From Limnanthes douglasii subsp. nivea (taxonomy: Eukaryota > Streptophyta > Magnoliopsida > Brassicales > Limnanthaceae): a DNA stretch of 64,000 nt. Both the position numbers and the translations under genes were made by a program. The notes below the pieces were generated by a model. The model was not told where the DNA came from. It was given only the letters and a program-made list of their open reading frames with translations, and made no database searches. This document shows, piece by piece, positions 22,680-34,532 of the stretch; position 1 is the first letter of the stretch, and the number at the start of each line of letters is the position of its first letter. The stretch covers positions 168,463,739-168,527,738 of the forward strand of contig JAUPFV010000002.1 in assembly GCA_036936605.1 (NCBI GenBank), given 5' to 3'.

Positions 22680-23145
22680 AGGGCCAATCAAATTTGAATG
22701 GACTTCGGCTTCTGAAGCGGCATTTACAAACATCAAGGATTTATTGTCATCGCCAGAAATTTTATCTAAACCTCGAAGTGGAGAACTGCTCTTTTTATAC
22801 ATTGCGGTATCGGATTTTGCAGTACGTGCAGTATTAGTAAGTGAAGAGTCAGGAATTCTGAAGATGGTGTACTATGTCTGTAAAAGTTTGGTGACAGTAG
22901 AAAAGAGATATTTAAAGCTCGAAAAATTAGCATTGACATTGGTGGCGGATGCTAGAAAGATGTGTCATTATTTTCAAGCCCATACCATTGAGGTTCAGAC
23001 TTCATTTCCCCTGAAAAATATTTTACAACATCCTGATATTTCGGGGAGAATTACCAAGTGGTCAGTGGATTTGGGAGATTATGACATTAAATTCACACCT
23101 CGAACTGCAATTAAAGTGCAAGCTTTGGCATACTTTCTTGTGGAA
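22680..23145 (+). pseudogene. E2 RNase H (Ty3-type)
   Basis: A long open frame (22744-23352) carries the tether and RNase H: LFLYIAVSDFAVRAVLVSEE, YYVCKSLVTVEKRYLKLEKL, AHTIEVQTSFPLKNILQ and ITKWSVDLGDYDIKFTPRTA. It would degrade RNA in RNA-DNA hybrids during reverse transcription. It directly precedes a second RNase H. Confidence 0.85.
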
Positions 23146-23600
23146 TTTCATTCAAGTAGATCGGAAATAGAAGATAGTAAGGATATATTACCAGCGAATT
23201 CGACGTGGGTTATTCGAATTGATGACGGATCTTGTGTTTTGGGATGCAGTGTTGGAGTTCAGTTAGTTGCTCCATCTGGAGAAACAATGCTTCAGTCTAT
23301 TAAATTTGGTTTTCATGCTTCAAATAACAAAGTTGAATATGAAGCTGCTTGAGATAGTTTGAGACTTGCGAAGATATGTGGAGAAACTTCAGTATGATTA
23401 GAGACAGATTCGCAATTGGTAGCAAATCAAGTATATGGAAACTTCGAAGCAAAAAAAGATCGACTAATTTTGTATCTTCAAGAGTTTCAAAATTTGTTGC
23501 TCTTATTTGATCAAATTATTGTGGAACATATAAGTCGAGGAAATAACACGGTGTCTGATTCATTAACAAGTGTTGTTTACAAAGAAGAGTATCCTTGGAC
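23146..23600 (+). pseudogene. E2 second RNase H (archaeal-type, Tat hallmark)
   Basis: After the first RNase H comes WVIRIDDGSCVLGCSVGVQL (catalytic D), SNNKVEYEAA (catalytic E), then a stop, ETDSQLVANQVYG (catalytic D) and ISRGNNTVSDSLTS (final D). This duplicated RNase H is the diagnostic trait of Tat-lineage elements. Stops near 23350 and 23395 break it. Confidence 0.85.
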
Positions 23601-23679
23601 TTTACTGCAAGAGAATTCTTCAATTTTAACTAAATCATACCAATGTAATTATATTAAGGAATTGTTTGTCACTACAGGT

Positions 23680-24718
23680 GCAGTCCGAGGCGATTGGCGA
23701 ACTAATATTCAGAATTTTTTGCTTAGCGGAGAACTGTCTGACGATGCAAAATTGGCCAAAACATTTTGTGACAAAGCTTTTGGATACATAGTTTTGGATG
23801 GAATCTTGTATAAGAAAACGTTTAGTAGGCCACTGTTATGATGTTTGAATAGACAAAAATCACAAGAAGTTTTATCAGAGTTACATGATAAAGAAGGATC
23901 AACACATTGTGGGTTTAGGGCATTATCTCGTCGAGTTTTGTTTGCATGGTTTTATTGGCCTTCGATTATGGACGATGCCAAGAGTTTGGTTCGAAGATAT
24001 GATACTTATCAAAGGTTTGCTAATTCTATTCATAAGCCAATAGTTCCACTTATGTCTATTACCGAAGTCATTCCGTTTGATAGGTGGGGAATAAATTTAG
24101 TAGGATCTTTGCCGATGACATCTAGATGATGACAATATTTTTCAACACCGTTTCATCCCCATGCAAATGGACAAGTGGAGGTGACAAACAGATCTATTTT
24201 AAAAGGTTTGAAGAAAAATTTAACAGGGGCGGCAGGAAAATTGCCAAACTATTTGCAAGAGGTGCTTTGGGCATATCGAAGAACTCCTAGAGAAGCTACT
24301 AAAGAAAATCCATTTTCCTTAGCATATGGAATGGATAATGTTAGCCCTGTGGAATCTAAGATGCCATCTTTTATAATAACTCAATATTCTGAAGAATCCA
24401 ATGACGAAACTAAAAGAGCAAGTTTGGATCTGATTGATGAGAAAAGAGTTCGAGCTCATTTAAATGTATTCCATTATCAAACTCTTATGAGGAATAGTTA
24501 CAATTCGAGGGTAAAAAGGAGGAACTTTAAAGTAGGTGATAAAGTGTTAAGAAAAGTACACCAACGAGAAGAGCCTCGGAAAAATGGCCCCAAATCGGGA
24601 ATGACCTTATATGGTTGCTGAAAGGATAAAGTCAGGGTCTTATCGTCTCTGTGGTAATCGGGGGAGGATGCTTCAACATCCATGGAATATACAACATCTG
24701 AAGTTGTACTGGGAATAG
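23680..24718 (+). pseudogene. E2 integrase with catalytic core deletion
   Basis: The N-terminal zinc-binding region is visible (ELHDKEGSTHCGFRALSRRV, FYWPSIMDDAKSLV), but both expected cysteines read tyrosine (RRYDTYQRF). After WGINLVGSLPMTSR the frame jumps at about 24126-24131 to QYFSTPFHPHANGQVEVTNR. The part holding the first two catalytic aspartates, present in E4 as VDYFTKWAE and TDNGPQ, is gone; only the glutamate side remains. The C-terminal tail ends with HPWNIQHLKLYWE and a stop at 24716-24718. Confidence 0.88.
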
Positions 24719-27632
24719 TTATGTTGCATTTCGTCTTCGGAGCTTTCATCGGATGATTCCTCTTCGGAAGATGAACTTGTGATAGGATCGAAGGCTTTGG
24801 TGGGGCGCCGTTCGATAGGGATTTTATTTCTAAAAGCTAGAAATATTTATCTTAAGATATGTAGCGTGAATTTCTTGAGGAAATGTGATGGCCTTCTCTT
24901 CTTTGCCATTGTTGATAGCTGCCAACATATTCTTAGTACACGCATCTTCAGCAGCAGCGACATCAAGTTGTTTTTCCTTCTCAAAATAAGTCTTCAGTGT
25001 GGCTATCTCATCGGTCAAGTTTTTCTTTTTTGTTTCGCTATTGGTAAGAGAAATCTGAAGCTCATCGAATTTCTTTTCTCAGCAGCTAAGTCTTCAAGGT
25101 GTTTAACTTTGAGTCGATTTATCTCTTCATGATACTGAATGTTTAGATTTTATTTATTGATTCGATGCTGCTCTCGTAGATAACTTTTGACAAATAGAAT
25201 TCCTCTGAGAAACTCAGATCTTGTCATTTGGAATCCATGAAATTGATCTCTTATATGATTACCAAATTTTTCCTTCATTTTTTTCTCAGTTTCAGCGGCT
25301 CCTTTATAGTGAACCATATCTTTAGCCATTAGTTTCAAATGATTTTGAGAAGCCCCGATTTCTTGAGTAAGCGTTTTCGTTGCAATATTAAGATCTAAAA
25401 AGGGTTGGAGTGCAGTGAGAATGTCTGGGTTCGGTGCAATAGGAGGAAAAACCACTAGACTAGGCCGGTGGATAAAATCTAAGGAGATTGTAGGAATAAT
25501 AACCTGAGGAGATGCGACTTCGGGTAAAACATGTGTAAGTCTCCTAACCATATTGTGAAAATAAGTTTGAATCTCTTGAATGATGAGATCTTCTTCTCCA
25601 ACAAGATCTTGTGATTCATCGAAGTTAATGGAACTGCCAGGATCAAAGTGATCATCATCTTGATTATCCTATGCAGTAATAATTTCTTTTTGATGACTTT
25701 ACTTATTTTCTGCAGCTACAACTTCATTATCATCGGATATTATTTATTCGATGGTCTCCACTTTTTTCATTTTCCCTTTCTTTTGGGGACGAGTCCTAGT
25801 GATACCTTTCTTTTTCGAAGGCGCAACAGTTTTCTTTCTCCTTGAAGAAGATCGCTCTTCTATTCCTTCTTCGATTGTGGAAAGTATGTTGTCTTTTGTT
25901 TTTCGCTTCAAACCTTTTGGCTTCAGATTGGTTGAAGAGCTAGGACCAGATGTAGTCGCTGTTTTTTTATTTTATTTTTCGCCTTCTTCTTTTTAGAAAG
26001 GTGTCTGTCTGATCTATTGTGAATGGGTAAAAAAACTTTATAGTCGGGATGGACTAATCTTTTGACAGCTTGTCAAGGATTGGGTTGCTCCATCAAATTT
26101 ACAAGAGGAAATGCTCCAGGTGTGATCGGAAACAAGTGACTGTTGAGAACGTTGATGGGTGTGAATGCTATGTGGAAAGTGTTATTCCATTATTTTTCAC
26201 CCTAAACATCAAGTTTGATGAAGGTTTCTTTGGATTTTCCTCGACGAATGGCATGACGCCTCAGAATTTCTGTTCGAGATATATAAATTGATAATAAATA
26301 AGGAAAACAAAAAAATTTAATTCGTAAGAATAAAATTAAGAGACTTACGATTACTCCTCCAGACGAGGTTCAATCTAGATGGGTTGGCTTCAGATATTTC
26401 TTTACCATTTTCCCATGCTCCTGATACAAAAATAAACTTTTACTTCCAAAATTTGTCTGATTCTAGGAGATTTTTGATGATTTTTAGATCATCATCCAAT
26501 GTAAGATAGTAAAATGGAAGCATTGGTCCCTTGAACAATTTGGTTAACGATATAAATTCATTGATGCTGATAGGAATTATGGACAAACAGGAAGTCGTGA
26601 TTACAGAAAGAAACTTGAACCATTGATTTTGTGTCAGTTGGGTTGGACATAGATCCAAAAGTTCGAAGTAATCAACTATCATAGGGTCTAGCGGGAATCG
26701 AAGACCCAAGTTGATGTCTTCTAGATAGACTACCAGCTCATCATTCTTGCAATCTAAGGGTGTTTCTTTTTTTTGGGAAAAGCAATTGTAAATTTGTTTC
26801 CTATTCCCCATTGCTTTTTAAAATATTTTGCTTGGCTCTCTTCGTAATATATGTATGAAACATTTTTTAGATAAACCACATAGTCCGCATTAATTGACCT
26901 CAAATTTTCACCAATCAGTGCCCTTTCCTCCTCAGATATGGTAAAGAATAGTTTTCTTTACTCTTGGTTTACAGATTTTTTCTCGAGTAGCATTTTCTGA
27001 TTCTTTTGAAGCTTCTTCATATGTATCATCCTCATCATTTGATTGAGTGGCCTTAGAATCAACTTCTTCAGATACTTCATCTCTCAGCTGAGGAGGATTA
27101 TTCGAGGGATTTTATTGAGTTGATGCAGTTGTCTCAACAATCTCCATCGGGCGAGGAGAATTGATAGATGGATCCGATGTAACATCAGCATCGTCTCCCA
27201 TAACTATGAAGGTCGTTTTTCTAAGAGCTCGTGGGGGACAAGTTTTTGAAAGGTTGCTTGAAGAAAGGGTTGCTTCGGATTGTTTTGAAGAAGACTTGCT
27301 TATTTCACAATTAATTCTAGGTGATCATTTAGTAAAAGAGGGTGAAATTCGAGGTGCTTTTAGTTTTCGAGTTTTATAGGACATGTTTTCTTCATTAGGA
27401 GGAGAAGGTGAAAAACCAAGGTTTTGGAAGGATCGAAATTACCGTAGTATATTTTTTATGTAGACAAGCCTCAAGGATCATTACTGATTAACCCAGATAC
27501 TCGACATTCCTTTACTCTTTCACTCGTTCAGAAGTAATCGTAAGCTCCGAAGACGTTGTTGTCTGATTTTGGGGATTTAGGTTCTTTGGGAATTCTGGCT
27601 TTGGATCTCCTGGATTTTGGACGTTTTCTCAT
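24673..27632 (-). pseudogene. E2 antisense gene (PF04195-like domain, coiled coil, acidic tail)
   Basis: This gene runs opposite to gag-pol. It starts at an ATG at 27632 (MRKRPKSRRSKARIPKEPKS) and ends at a stop at 24673-24675. The best-kept domain (26440-26811) has GLRFPLDPMIVDYFELLDLC, PTQLTQNQWFKFL and LPFYYLTLDDDLK, resembling the Pfam 'putative gypsy type transposon' family PF04195. A WENG motif (VSGAWENGKEISEANPSRL) follows, then a candidate intron (26348-26270, GTAAGT..CAG). Beyond this are basic linkers, a helical region (25551-25150, KTLTQEIGASQNHLKLMAKD) and an acidic serine-rich tail (TSSSSEEESSDESSEDE). Stops occur throughout. Its function is unknown. Antisense extra ORFs are reported for Tat elements. 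The tail overlaps the end of integrase by about 45 bp. Confidence 0.8.
26270..26348 (-). other. Candidate intron in the E2 antisense gene
   Basis: A 79-bp, T-rich segment with GTAAGT at its 5' end and TCGAACAG at its 3' end lies directly after the WENG-motif coding segment. A similar segment sits at the corresponding place in E3 (41468-41543). Confidence 0.6.
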
Positions 27633-28171
27633 AAACTGGGAGATTGATCGGAAAAGATGAGTTTTTCAGTAAAAGTAATCAGTAGTTTGAAGAAACCGAC
27701 GAAGGTAGCAAATGAGTTTAAAAATTTATACTTTCTCTCTCAAAAAGTTAGTTTGTGGATCAAAGAATGAGTTACAATGAAACTTATAAGAGGAGAAAAG
27801 GCGTATTGAGAAGTGGAAGAGGTGGATGCTGATTGAAGGGAAGTTGAAGCGGTTACGTAGAAAAGGGTTAAGCACATGTTACTTTAATAGACTAATTACA
27901 TACATACTATCTAGGGGGTCATGATTTGTTGAGAAATAGGTTTGACACCTAAGATTATTAACTTTTACTTCAAATTGTGATATAAACGGATGATTACCTG
28001 TTGGCAGATTTTGATGTGTTTGGGACAATTATCTGTTGATATATTTTCGATGTATTTGGGACGATTAATGACATATCAGAATAATTGACATACTTTGGAT
28101 TATGGAAGAGGAAGGTATTTTTGTTTTTTCTTAGATTCGAAGTTGATTAGTTCTTATTCATTTACTGACAT

Positions 28172-28189
28172 GAGAGCTAAGAGGGATAC
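28172..28189 (+). promoter_or_regulatory. E2 polypurine tract
   Basis: GAGAGCTAAGAGGGATAC lies directly upstream of the 3' LTR start at 28190. The preceding ATTCATTTACTGACATGAGA is shared with E4, which supports the boundary. It primes plus-strand DNA synthesis. Confidence 0.7.
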
Positions 28190-28511
28190 TGATAAGGAAA
28201 TGGAATATTGGGGGCTAAAATGTAAATAATGAAACCTTATATAGTAGATTATAAAGTTAAAGTATGAATTGAGAAATATATATATTTAAGTGAAGGACTA
28301 ACATATAATAAGTCCATTTATGTAATTGATTTCAATTGTACGCCAAGTCCTTGTGCCTCTATATAAAGGTCAAGGCTGATCTAATAAAGGGGTTGAACTT
28401 TTGAGTTGAAGCACTCATATACTTTGACTTTCTCTCTCTATAATCTATTTCTCTCTCTAAAGTCTTACTTCTCTCGTTTACTAAAGTGATTACAAATAAT
28501 CAGATTCACCA
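28190..28511 (+). repeat. E2 3' LTR
   Basis: This 322-bp LTR begins TGATAAGG and ends ATTCACCA. It has a TATA box (TATATAAA from 28370) and is the uninterrupted partner of 18531-19135. A CT-rich tract (TCTCTCTCTATAATC) follows the start region. Confidence 0.9.
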
Positions 28512-31270
28512 GCATCTTATTCTAGTATTATTTTTTGTTCTGTTTTCTATTAGCCAATCATATTTCACTTCCCGTTCAAATTATTTTGGATCATAAAATA
28601 AATATATTTATTTTCTATCTATTACAACTTCATGAGGATCTTGTACAACTGTTTGTTGAGGAGAAGGAGTATGATTTACAACTTTTTATACAATTGTTTA
28701 TCGAGCAGGAGGATGATGGGGTTTTATAATTGTTTGTAAATCTTTTTTTTAATTGTTGATTTATTTTAGATCTTTCTCTTTTAGGAATAGTTGTTACGCG
28801 TGTTTCAACCTCCTTTGTCGAACGTGTTACAAATCTTTTAGTTTTCTCTTGATGATTATGAATTTGTACATATTTTTTAACCATTTTCTCTTTTCAAATG
28901 TAGCAATAAAGCTTCTACGACTCATGTAACCTATTTTTCTTTATGTTTCTCTTTCTTATTTTTAGTCTTTTTTTACATTCAATCTTTTTCATGAAGTATC
29001 TGTCAATATGTGATTTGTTTCCTTTCTTTTATTTGTATTTGTTGTTGTATCAACCTGATTAGGATTTTGTTTAACTACCCAAGATATCAACATGATTAAG
29101 ATTTTATTTAACTACCCAAAAAGGTTGTAACATTGAGAGTGTCAATACTCAAGATAAACTATTACTATCAATTTATGCTTCTTGTGTTTTCAGAATATAT
29201 ATCATAATCGTTGATTAGAAGATCTTACTCGATTACTCTCTCGTTTATGGATGTATTGACAACATAAGTTCTTTTTATTTTATTATTCAAAGCAAGCATG
29301 CTGTCGCTCATATATTCATTTCCTTTTTCTAGTTTCTAAAATTATTCAATAAGAGTATCATTTTATTATTTCGTTTCTTGAATCTCTTGAATGATTTTAT
29401 CTTTTTTTTGTTCAATTTCTTCAGTCTGTTTGTTGAGTTTTTTGTTTTTTGTTTTCACTTGTTTAATACGATTGGCCTTTATTGGACCCATATCTTTTGG
29501 GTAAGAAAAAAAAGTTTTTTGGCAAATTTAGGTAGCTTAATTAAATGCAATTAAGTTGTAAAAATACAATCTTCACATGTTATTAAACATAGGTGCGTAA
29601 CTAACTATCAAAAAATGGTCGGGAAATTACATGTTGATTGCAGAATTACGAGTAAAATGGTTGTAATTTTTTTTAGTTGTGTAGATAGAAATAACTTACA
29701 TATTCAGTTTGATTCAAAAGGCTTTTAACCTCTTCATGAAGTTCCCTGATTTTTTTTCCTTAAGCCTCATGTTACCTAATATTTCTTTTAAAGTGATTTT
29801 ATCTTCATCACGTGGTCTTTTCAAATAATTTTGAATCCGTTAGTTAGAGTTTTCTTGTACTCATATTTCAAATTGGTTTTTGTTCTTCTTCTTTTTTAGC
29901 ATTGTTGATGGAATATCAGGATTTTGAGGACCAACATCAATACCATCACCAACATCAACACCATCGTTCATTTCTTCATTAACATAGACACTTTCATCAA
30001 CATTAATATATTCATGACTTTCTGTTTCATTTACTTCATTTGGTAATTCCAACATGTCCTTTTCTTTTATTTCTAGTTCTTCCACTATAATATATTATTA
30101 TAATAAAAATATTTATTAAATAAAATTATAGTTTAAAATGGTTTTTGCAAAGCAAAAATAAATTTTAAACTTATATTTTTTTATTGTTGTATTTTTGAAT
30201 ATTTTAAGAAATTTCGTATCACTTCTCTATAATGTTATCCATTTGAAACACTATGAAATAGTTTCTTTATATTTTGTGTAGATTTCAACGGTTGTGTGTT
30301 CTAGAAAAAATGGTTACACAATGATAGAAAATAGAATATAAATTAATTTGTTTTTATAAAATACATATATTTAAATTAGTACTTACAATAGGAGTGCTAC
30401 ATAGCCAATTTTTTTTTATGGTTTAGTAATCTAATATATTTTTATTGAACTTTTTAGCTTTCATCTTATTATTTTTTTTTTAAATTATAAACATTGATTT
30501 TTGAAATATTTTCGTTTAAGTAGCTAATATTTATCCATATATTGTGAAAATTAATATTTCACAAACATACAACATCAGGAGTACAACTACATCTTTGATA
30601 TTTTGTTATTATGGTAAAACTGTCGCCATCTTGACTGCGTCCTACAAAAAAATTGCAATTATTACTTTGGGTTACGAAATTATGCGTAATATGGGTGTGT
30701 AAATAGGTTTTTTGGCTGTGAAAAATAAAAACCAAAATTGGTTGTGTGATTATGTGTAACATGAGTGCGTAAATAGATTTTTTAGTTGTGAAAAAACAAA
30801 AACAAAAACTGGTTGCAAAATTACTAGTAAAAGTGGTTGCAAAAACAAGTTTTAATTTTTTTATGATAAACTTAAAAACAACTTTTATTAATACTATCTT
30901 TTTTTTGTGAGCCAATAATCTGGAAAATAAGTTGTGATGATTTTTTTATTGTTGTTCTTCATTTGAAAAGGATTAAACTCTTCTTTTGTTCATGTTAATC
31001 TTGCTTTCCACTGACTTGACTCCCGAAATGAACATTACATCATTTCTTGAAATTTTAACAGGTTTTCGAGCAAATATAAAGGCGTCATTCTTAGTGTCAA
31101 AAGATTTTATTATTTCTGTTATGACCTCTTAGTCCTTCTTTGAATCATTATTGAGATACTTACGATTATATGCACTTTTAATTAGATGGTAGAAATGTTT
31201 GTTTTACAAAGCTTCCAAGTAAGCTTTTCGTATAGGTGATGAGTTTAGTAATTGAATAACAAGCAAGAGT
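28512..31270 (-). pseudogene. Degenerate multi-piece minus-strand repeat gene (possibly DUF1985/Ulp1-type)
   Basis: Scattered minus-strand coding islands suggest an old intron-containing gene. Near 31250-30990 there is IIKSFDTKNDAFIFARKPVK followed by ISRNDVMFISGVKS, recalling the DUF1985 pattern of plant transposon-borne proteins. 30085-29861 is an acidic stretch (MEELEIKEKDMLELPNEVNE). 29485-29370 is a coiled coil (KKLNKQTEEIEQKKDKIIQE). 28884-28630 is a basic segment. No catalytic motif of an Ulp1 protease was found. The islands are short and the joins are guesses, so the family call is weak. Confidence 0.35.
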
Positions 31271-31339
31271 CATGATGTGTAAAATATTGTTCTTTTTGTT
31301 ATTTTTTATTTGAATTATAAAATAAAATATATATGTAAC

Positions 31340-31945
31340 TTAATATAAAACTACTGCAAGTTGGGTGCAAAATTACGTTCAAATAGATTTGCCAAAAGTT
31401 ATTTATATTTGAAAAACAAAACAAAAAAGTTTGTCTATAAACTAACTGTAAGTTGTGCGTGAAATTATATTCAAATAGGTCGCGTAAAAGTTTTTAAGTT
31501 TGAAAAACTAAAAATAAAGTTTGCATGGAAACTTACAGTAAGTTGGATGCGAAATTACGTTCAAATAGGTTGTGTAAAAGAATTTAGGCTTGAAAAATAA
31601 AAAAAGGTATATATGAAAACTTATTGTAAGTTATGTGCGAAATTACGTTCAAATAGGTTGCATAAAAGTTTTTTAGGTTTGAAAAATAAAAAAGGAAATT
31701 TTATCTGAAATTTTACGATATTTTAGGTGCATAAATAGGTGCAATATAGTTGTGAAAAAAAACCTTTTTTTTGTTTTAAAAATAAGAAATAAAGTTTGTC
31801 TAAAAAGTAATTGTATTTTTGGTTGTGTAAATGGGTTGTAAATGGTTGCGTAAAATCCTTTTTAGGTTTAAAAAATAAAAAAATAAAGTTTGTCTCTGAA
31901 CTAAGTGTATTTGGTTGCGTAAATATGTTGTAAATGGTTATGAAA
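31340..31945 (+). repeat. Diverged tandem repeat, ~90-bp period, about 7 units
   Basis: The phrase GAAATTACGTTCAAATAGGT and its variants recur at about 31372, 31464, 31554 and 31642, followed by weaker units near 31730, 31820 and 31910. Each unit ends in TTTAGGTTTGAAAAATAAAAA followed by AAAGTTTGTC. Single related units occur at 30640-30860. Confidence 0.8.
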
Positions 31946-34463
31946 ATAAATCATTCATAACTTTTAAACAGATTTCCAATGTTTTCGGTTACTAATTGTA
32001 CTTTTTTGTACAGAAAAAGACATACGTTCATCAAAACCAAACATAAATAGTTCTTGGACCCAACAATTGAAAATCAAGGATGAAACTGAGTAGTTTCATT
32101 GGGAAAACCTGATTTTTTTAGTTTTTTTACGTTGAAATGCTTCAAAATTTACTAAAGTTTATCTAAAAAATCTATAAATTGAGAGATATTGATGGTTTCC
32201 ATTTTAGATAAAGATAGAGATAGGTGGTTTGATAATTAATAAGAAACAAAAAATACGTTGAGTTTTTTTTATACCCAGTGGATATTCTAAGAATTTTTTA
32301 TGTTGCAAGTGGTTTTTGATAAACTTGAAAATCTCAAATGGTTATAGGTACTTTTAATCTTCCCCGATGCTTATTGGTAACTTACTTAAAATAAATTCTA
32401 TATATAGTTTAGTTTTATCTGTATTTAAGAATTCAAAATTATTACGTATAATTATAATCTTTGACATATTTGGTTTTAAACTAAAAATTCATATATGAAT
32501 AGAATTATTGCGTATAGTTGCATTTTTTTATTTCAAAACTATTTTCTTGTAATTATATTTATTTTTCTCTCTCTAGATATTCATATGCAAACTGACGTGT
32601 GAAAATATTGAATCTACAGGATTTTTCGTATAAATCCAAACCAATCTAATAAGGATTTTTATGAGGGTCAAACTATACATATCCAAAATGAGTTTAAGTT
32701 TACCCAATTTTGAGTTTACCATTTCAATATAAATGCACCATATTTTGGACCGAAATACCTTATTGAGGGTATTTAAGCATATATTTTTTCTACTAACCCA
32801 CATCGAGTTTATTTTCTCTCTAACTTCTCATTAACCCTTACTTCTCTATAACTTTTCTTTACAATCCATCGCTGTCCTCATCCTCCTTCTCCACCGCTCC
32901 TTCATCGCAGTGAAGTAAAAAAATCTCGTTCTCCTACACCACCACCAAGGTAGTATTTTCTATCTTTTAATCTTTAATTTGTTGATTACTGGTTGATTTT
33001 AGTTTGTTTTAAGTTGAAATTTGTTAATTTCGATAGGTTTATGAGTGAATTTCTCGGGTTAGATTTAGGGTTTCGGAAATAGGTTCGAATTTATGGGTCA
33101 GGATATGTTAGAATTTGGTGTTTGGAGGCTGATTTCGGCTATTTTCCTCGTCGAAATCGGTTGGAAAATAGACAACACCGATGGAGTGCACAACCAAATT
33201 CAATTATTATTATTTAAAAAAAAAAACTATATATTTTTTATAAGTATTGTCCTTATATTTTTTTATTTTCTTTAAAAAAAATCTTTAATTTTTATCTCTT
33301 TTATGGTTATAATAAAGTTTTTAAGTGTTAATTGTTTATGTATTTTTGTGACTACCCTTATTAAAATTTTTGTTCTAACCTATTAACTTTATTTTTATTT
33401 TATTTTTACTATTTGTTTATTATATTGTTTATCTAACATTTGTTATTTATCGAGTTAGGTTGTCCCATACCTCGAAAGATTTGATTTTTCTGCGAGATGA
33501 GATGTCGTTTTCAAATTTTTATTTAACATGTGAGTTATAATTTTTTTTAAACATATTATTTTTAAAATCTCATAATAATGAATAAATAAATACATTAATT
33601 TAAAATACGAAATTTTATTAATAAACGTCATTAAAATAATAATTTAAACTTTTCCCTAATGTCTATTAAAGTATGTTAGAATTTAGAATTTTCAATTCAT
33701 ATATTATGTTTATTAAAATTTAAAATAATAATATGAATTAAATAAATCGTTTATCTATCTTGCAAAGTGTTGTTTATAAAATATCTAACATATTTTTAAT
33801 TAATAAAAACATTAATGTCAACTTTTGAAAATCTAAATTTTAATAGACATAATATACGAATTAAAAATTTAATTTTATTAATAAAATCTTACAATAATTT
33901 TATAACGAACATTTTGGTAAATAATAACCATATTTACAATATATGTAATAAAACCGTTCGTGTAAGTTACAATTTTTTAAAAATATGAACTATATATATT
34001 TTTAAATCTTATAAATTCCAATTGGTTTTGATTTAATTTTAAAATAATAATATGAATTAAATAAATCGTTTATCTCTTTGGACACTCGTGCAAAGTGTTG
34101 TTTATAAAATATCTAAGTAAGGTATCCTAAATGCGAATGGTGATCGGCCGTATAAAGTATAAACTAAATGCATAGCACGAATCACTTTTAAACGTAAATA
34201 TAAAGTGTGAAGTGTCGTTTATACAAATGTCCAAATATGAAAAGATATTGCAAGTGCTTCGTCCGTACTAAAATCTACGTATCAACCGCGCTTGCCAAAT
34301 TTCAAAAAACATATCAAACTAAATAAGTAAGCAAAAACTACAAAAACTCGTAGAAAATCGAATTTCAAAAACAAAACTCAAAGTAAGTAAACAAACAAAA
34401 ATCACTAAAACCGGCGGAATAGATGTTCGAACCAATGATTCACAAGACTGGCTGTTTTGTGGT
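31946..34463. other. AT-rich gene-free stretch with a dispersed direct repeat
   Basis: No gene is supported. A leader-like segment with CT-rich sequence and CACCACCACCAAGGTAGTA lies around 32820-32955, but no coding frame follows it. A roughly 70-bp direct repeat (ATAATATGAATTAAATAAAT .. CAAAGTGTTGTTTATAAAAT) occurs at about 33725-33787 and 34045-34113. The second copy carries an extra GGACACTCGTG-type insert. Confidence 0.55.
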
Positions 34464-34532
34464 CATGCACCACCGGTTCAGAGCTATATCACAACACCAC
34501 TGGTTCTAGTGCATATGCACCGGTGGTGCATG
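34464..34532. repeat. Perfect 14-bp inverted repeat
   Basis: CATGCACCACCGGT at 34464-34477 and ACCGGTGGTGCATG at 34519-34532 are exact reverse complements around a 41-bp loop. The loop contains an imperfect CACCACTGG echo. It could form a hairpin or be the core of a transposon remnant. Confidence 0.8.

Larger units (their letters stand above)
18531..28511 (+). mobile_element. E2: Ty3/gypsy Tat-lineage retrotransposon with antisense gene
   Basis: A plus-strand element bounded by LTRs (18531-19135 and 28190-28511) and by near-matching 5-bp target duplications (GCATT at 18526-18530, GCATC at 28512-28516). Contents in order: primer-binding site, gag, protease, RT, RNase H, second archaeal-type RNase H, integrase, a long gene on the opposite strand, polypurine tract and 3' LTR. 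The double RNase H and antisense gene mark the Tat lineage. It is inactive: the protease active site is changed, the RT catalytic box is deleted and most of the integrase core is gone. A MITE splits its 5' LTR. Confidence 0.93.

Noticed and set aside
24779..27379. Plus-strand open frames in the E2 3' region as env-like genes
   Set aside because: They are reverse-strand shadows of the antisense gene, whose minus-strand frames show conservation with E3, E4 and E5.
16782..28190. CACTA-type DNA transposon around E2
   Set aside because: The repeated phrases suggest a larger element, but no CACTA termini were found on either flank.
31340..31945. CRISPR-like array
   Set aside because: Units are diverged along their whole length with no unique spacers, and the genome is eukaryotic.
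32573..32803. 76-codon minus-strand open frame
   Set aside because: No recognisable motif and no supporting neighbours; composition fits AT-rich noise.
33072..33090. Telomere-like repeat (TTAGGGTTT near 33060-33075)
   Set aside because: Only one unit is present, so it is a chance match or a promoter motif, not an array.
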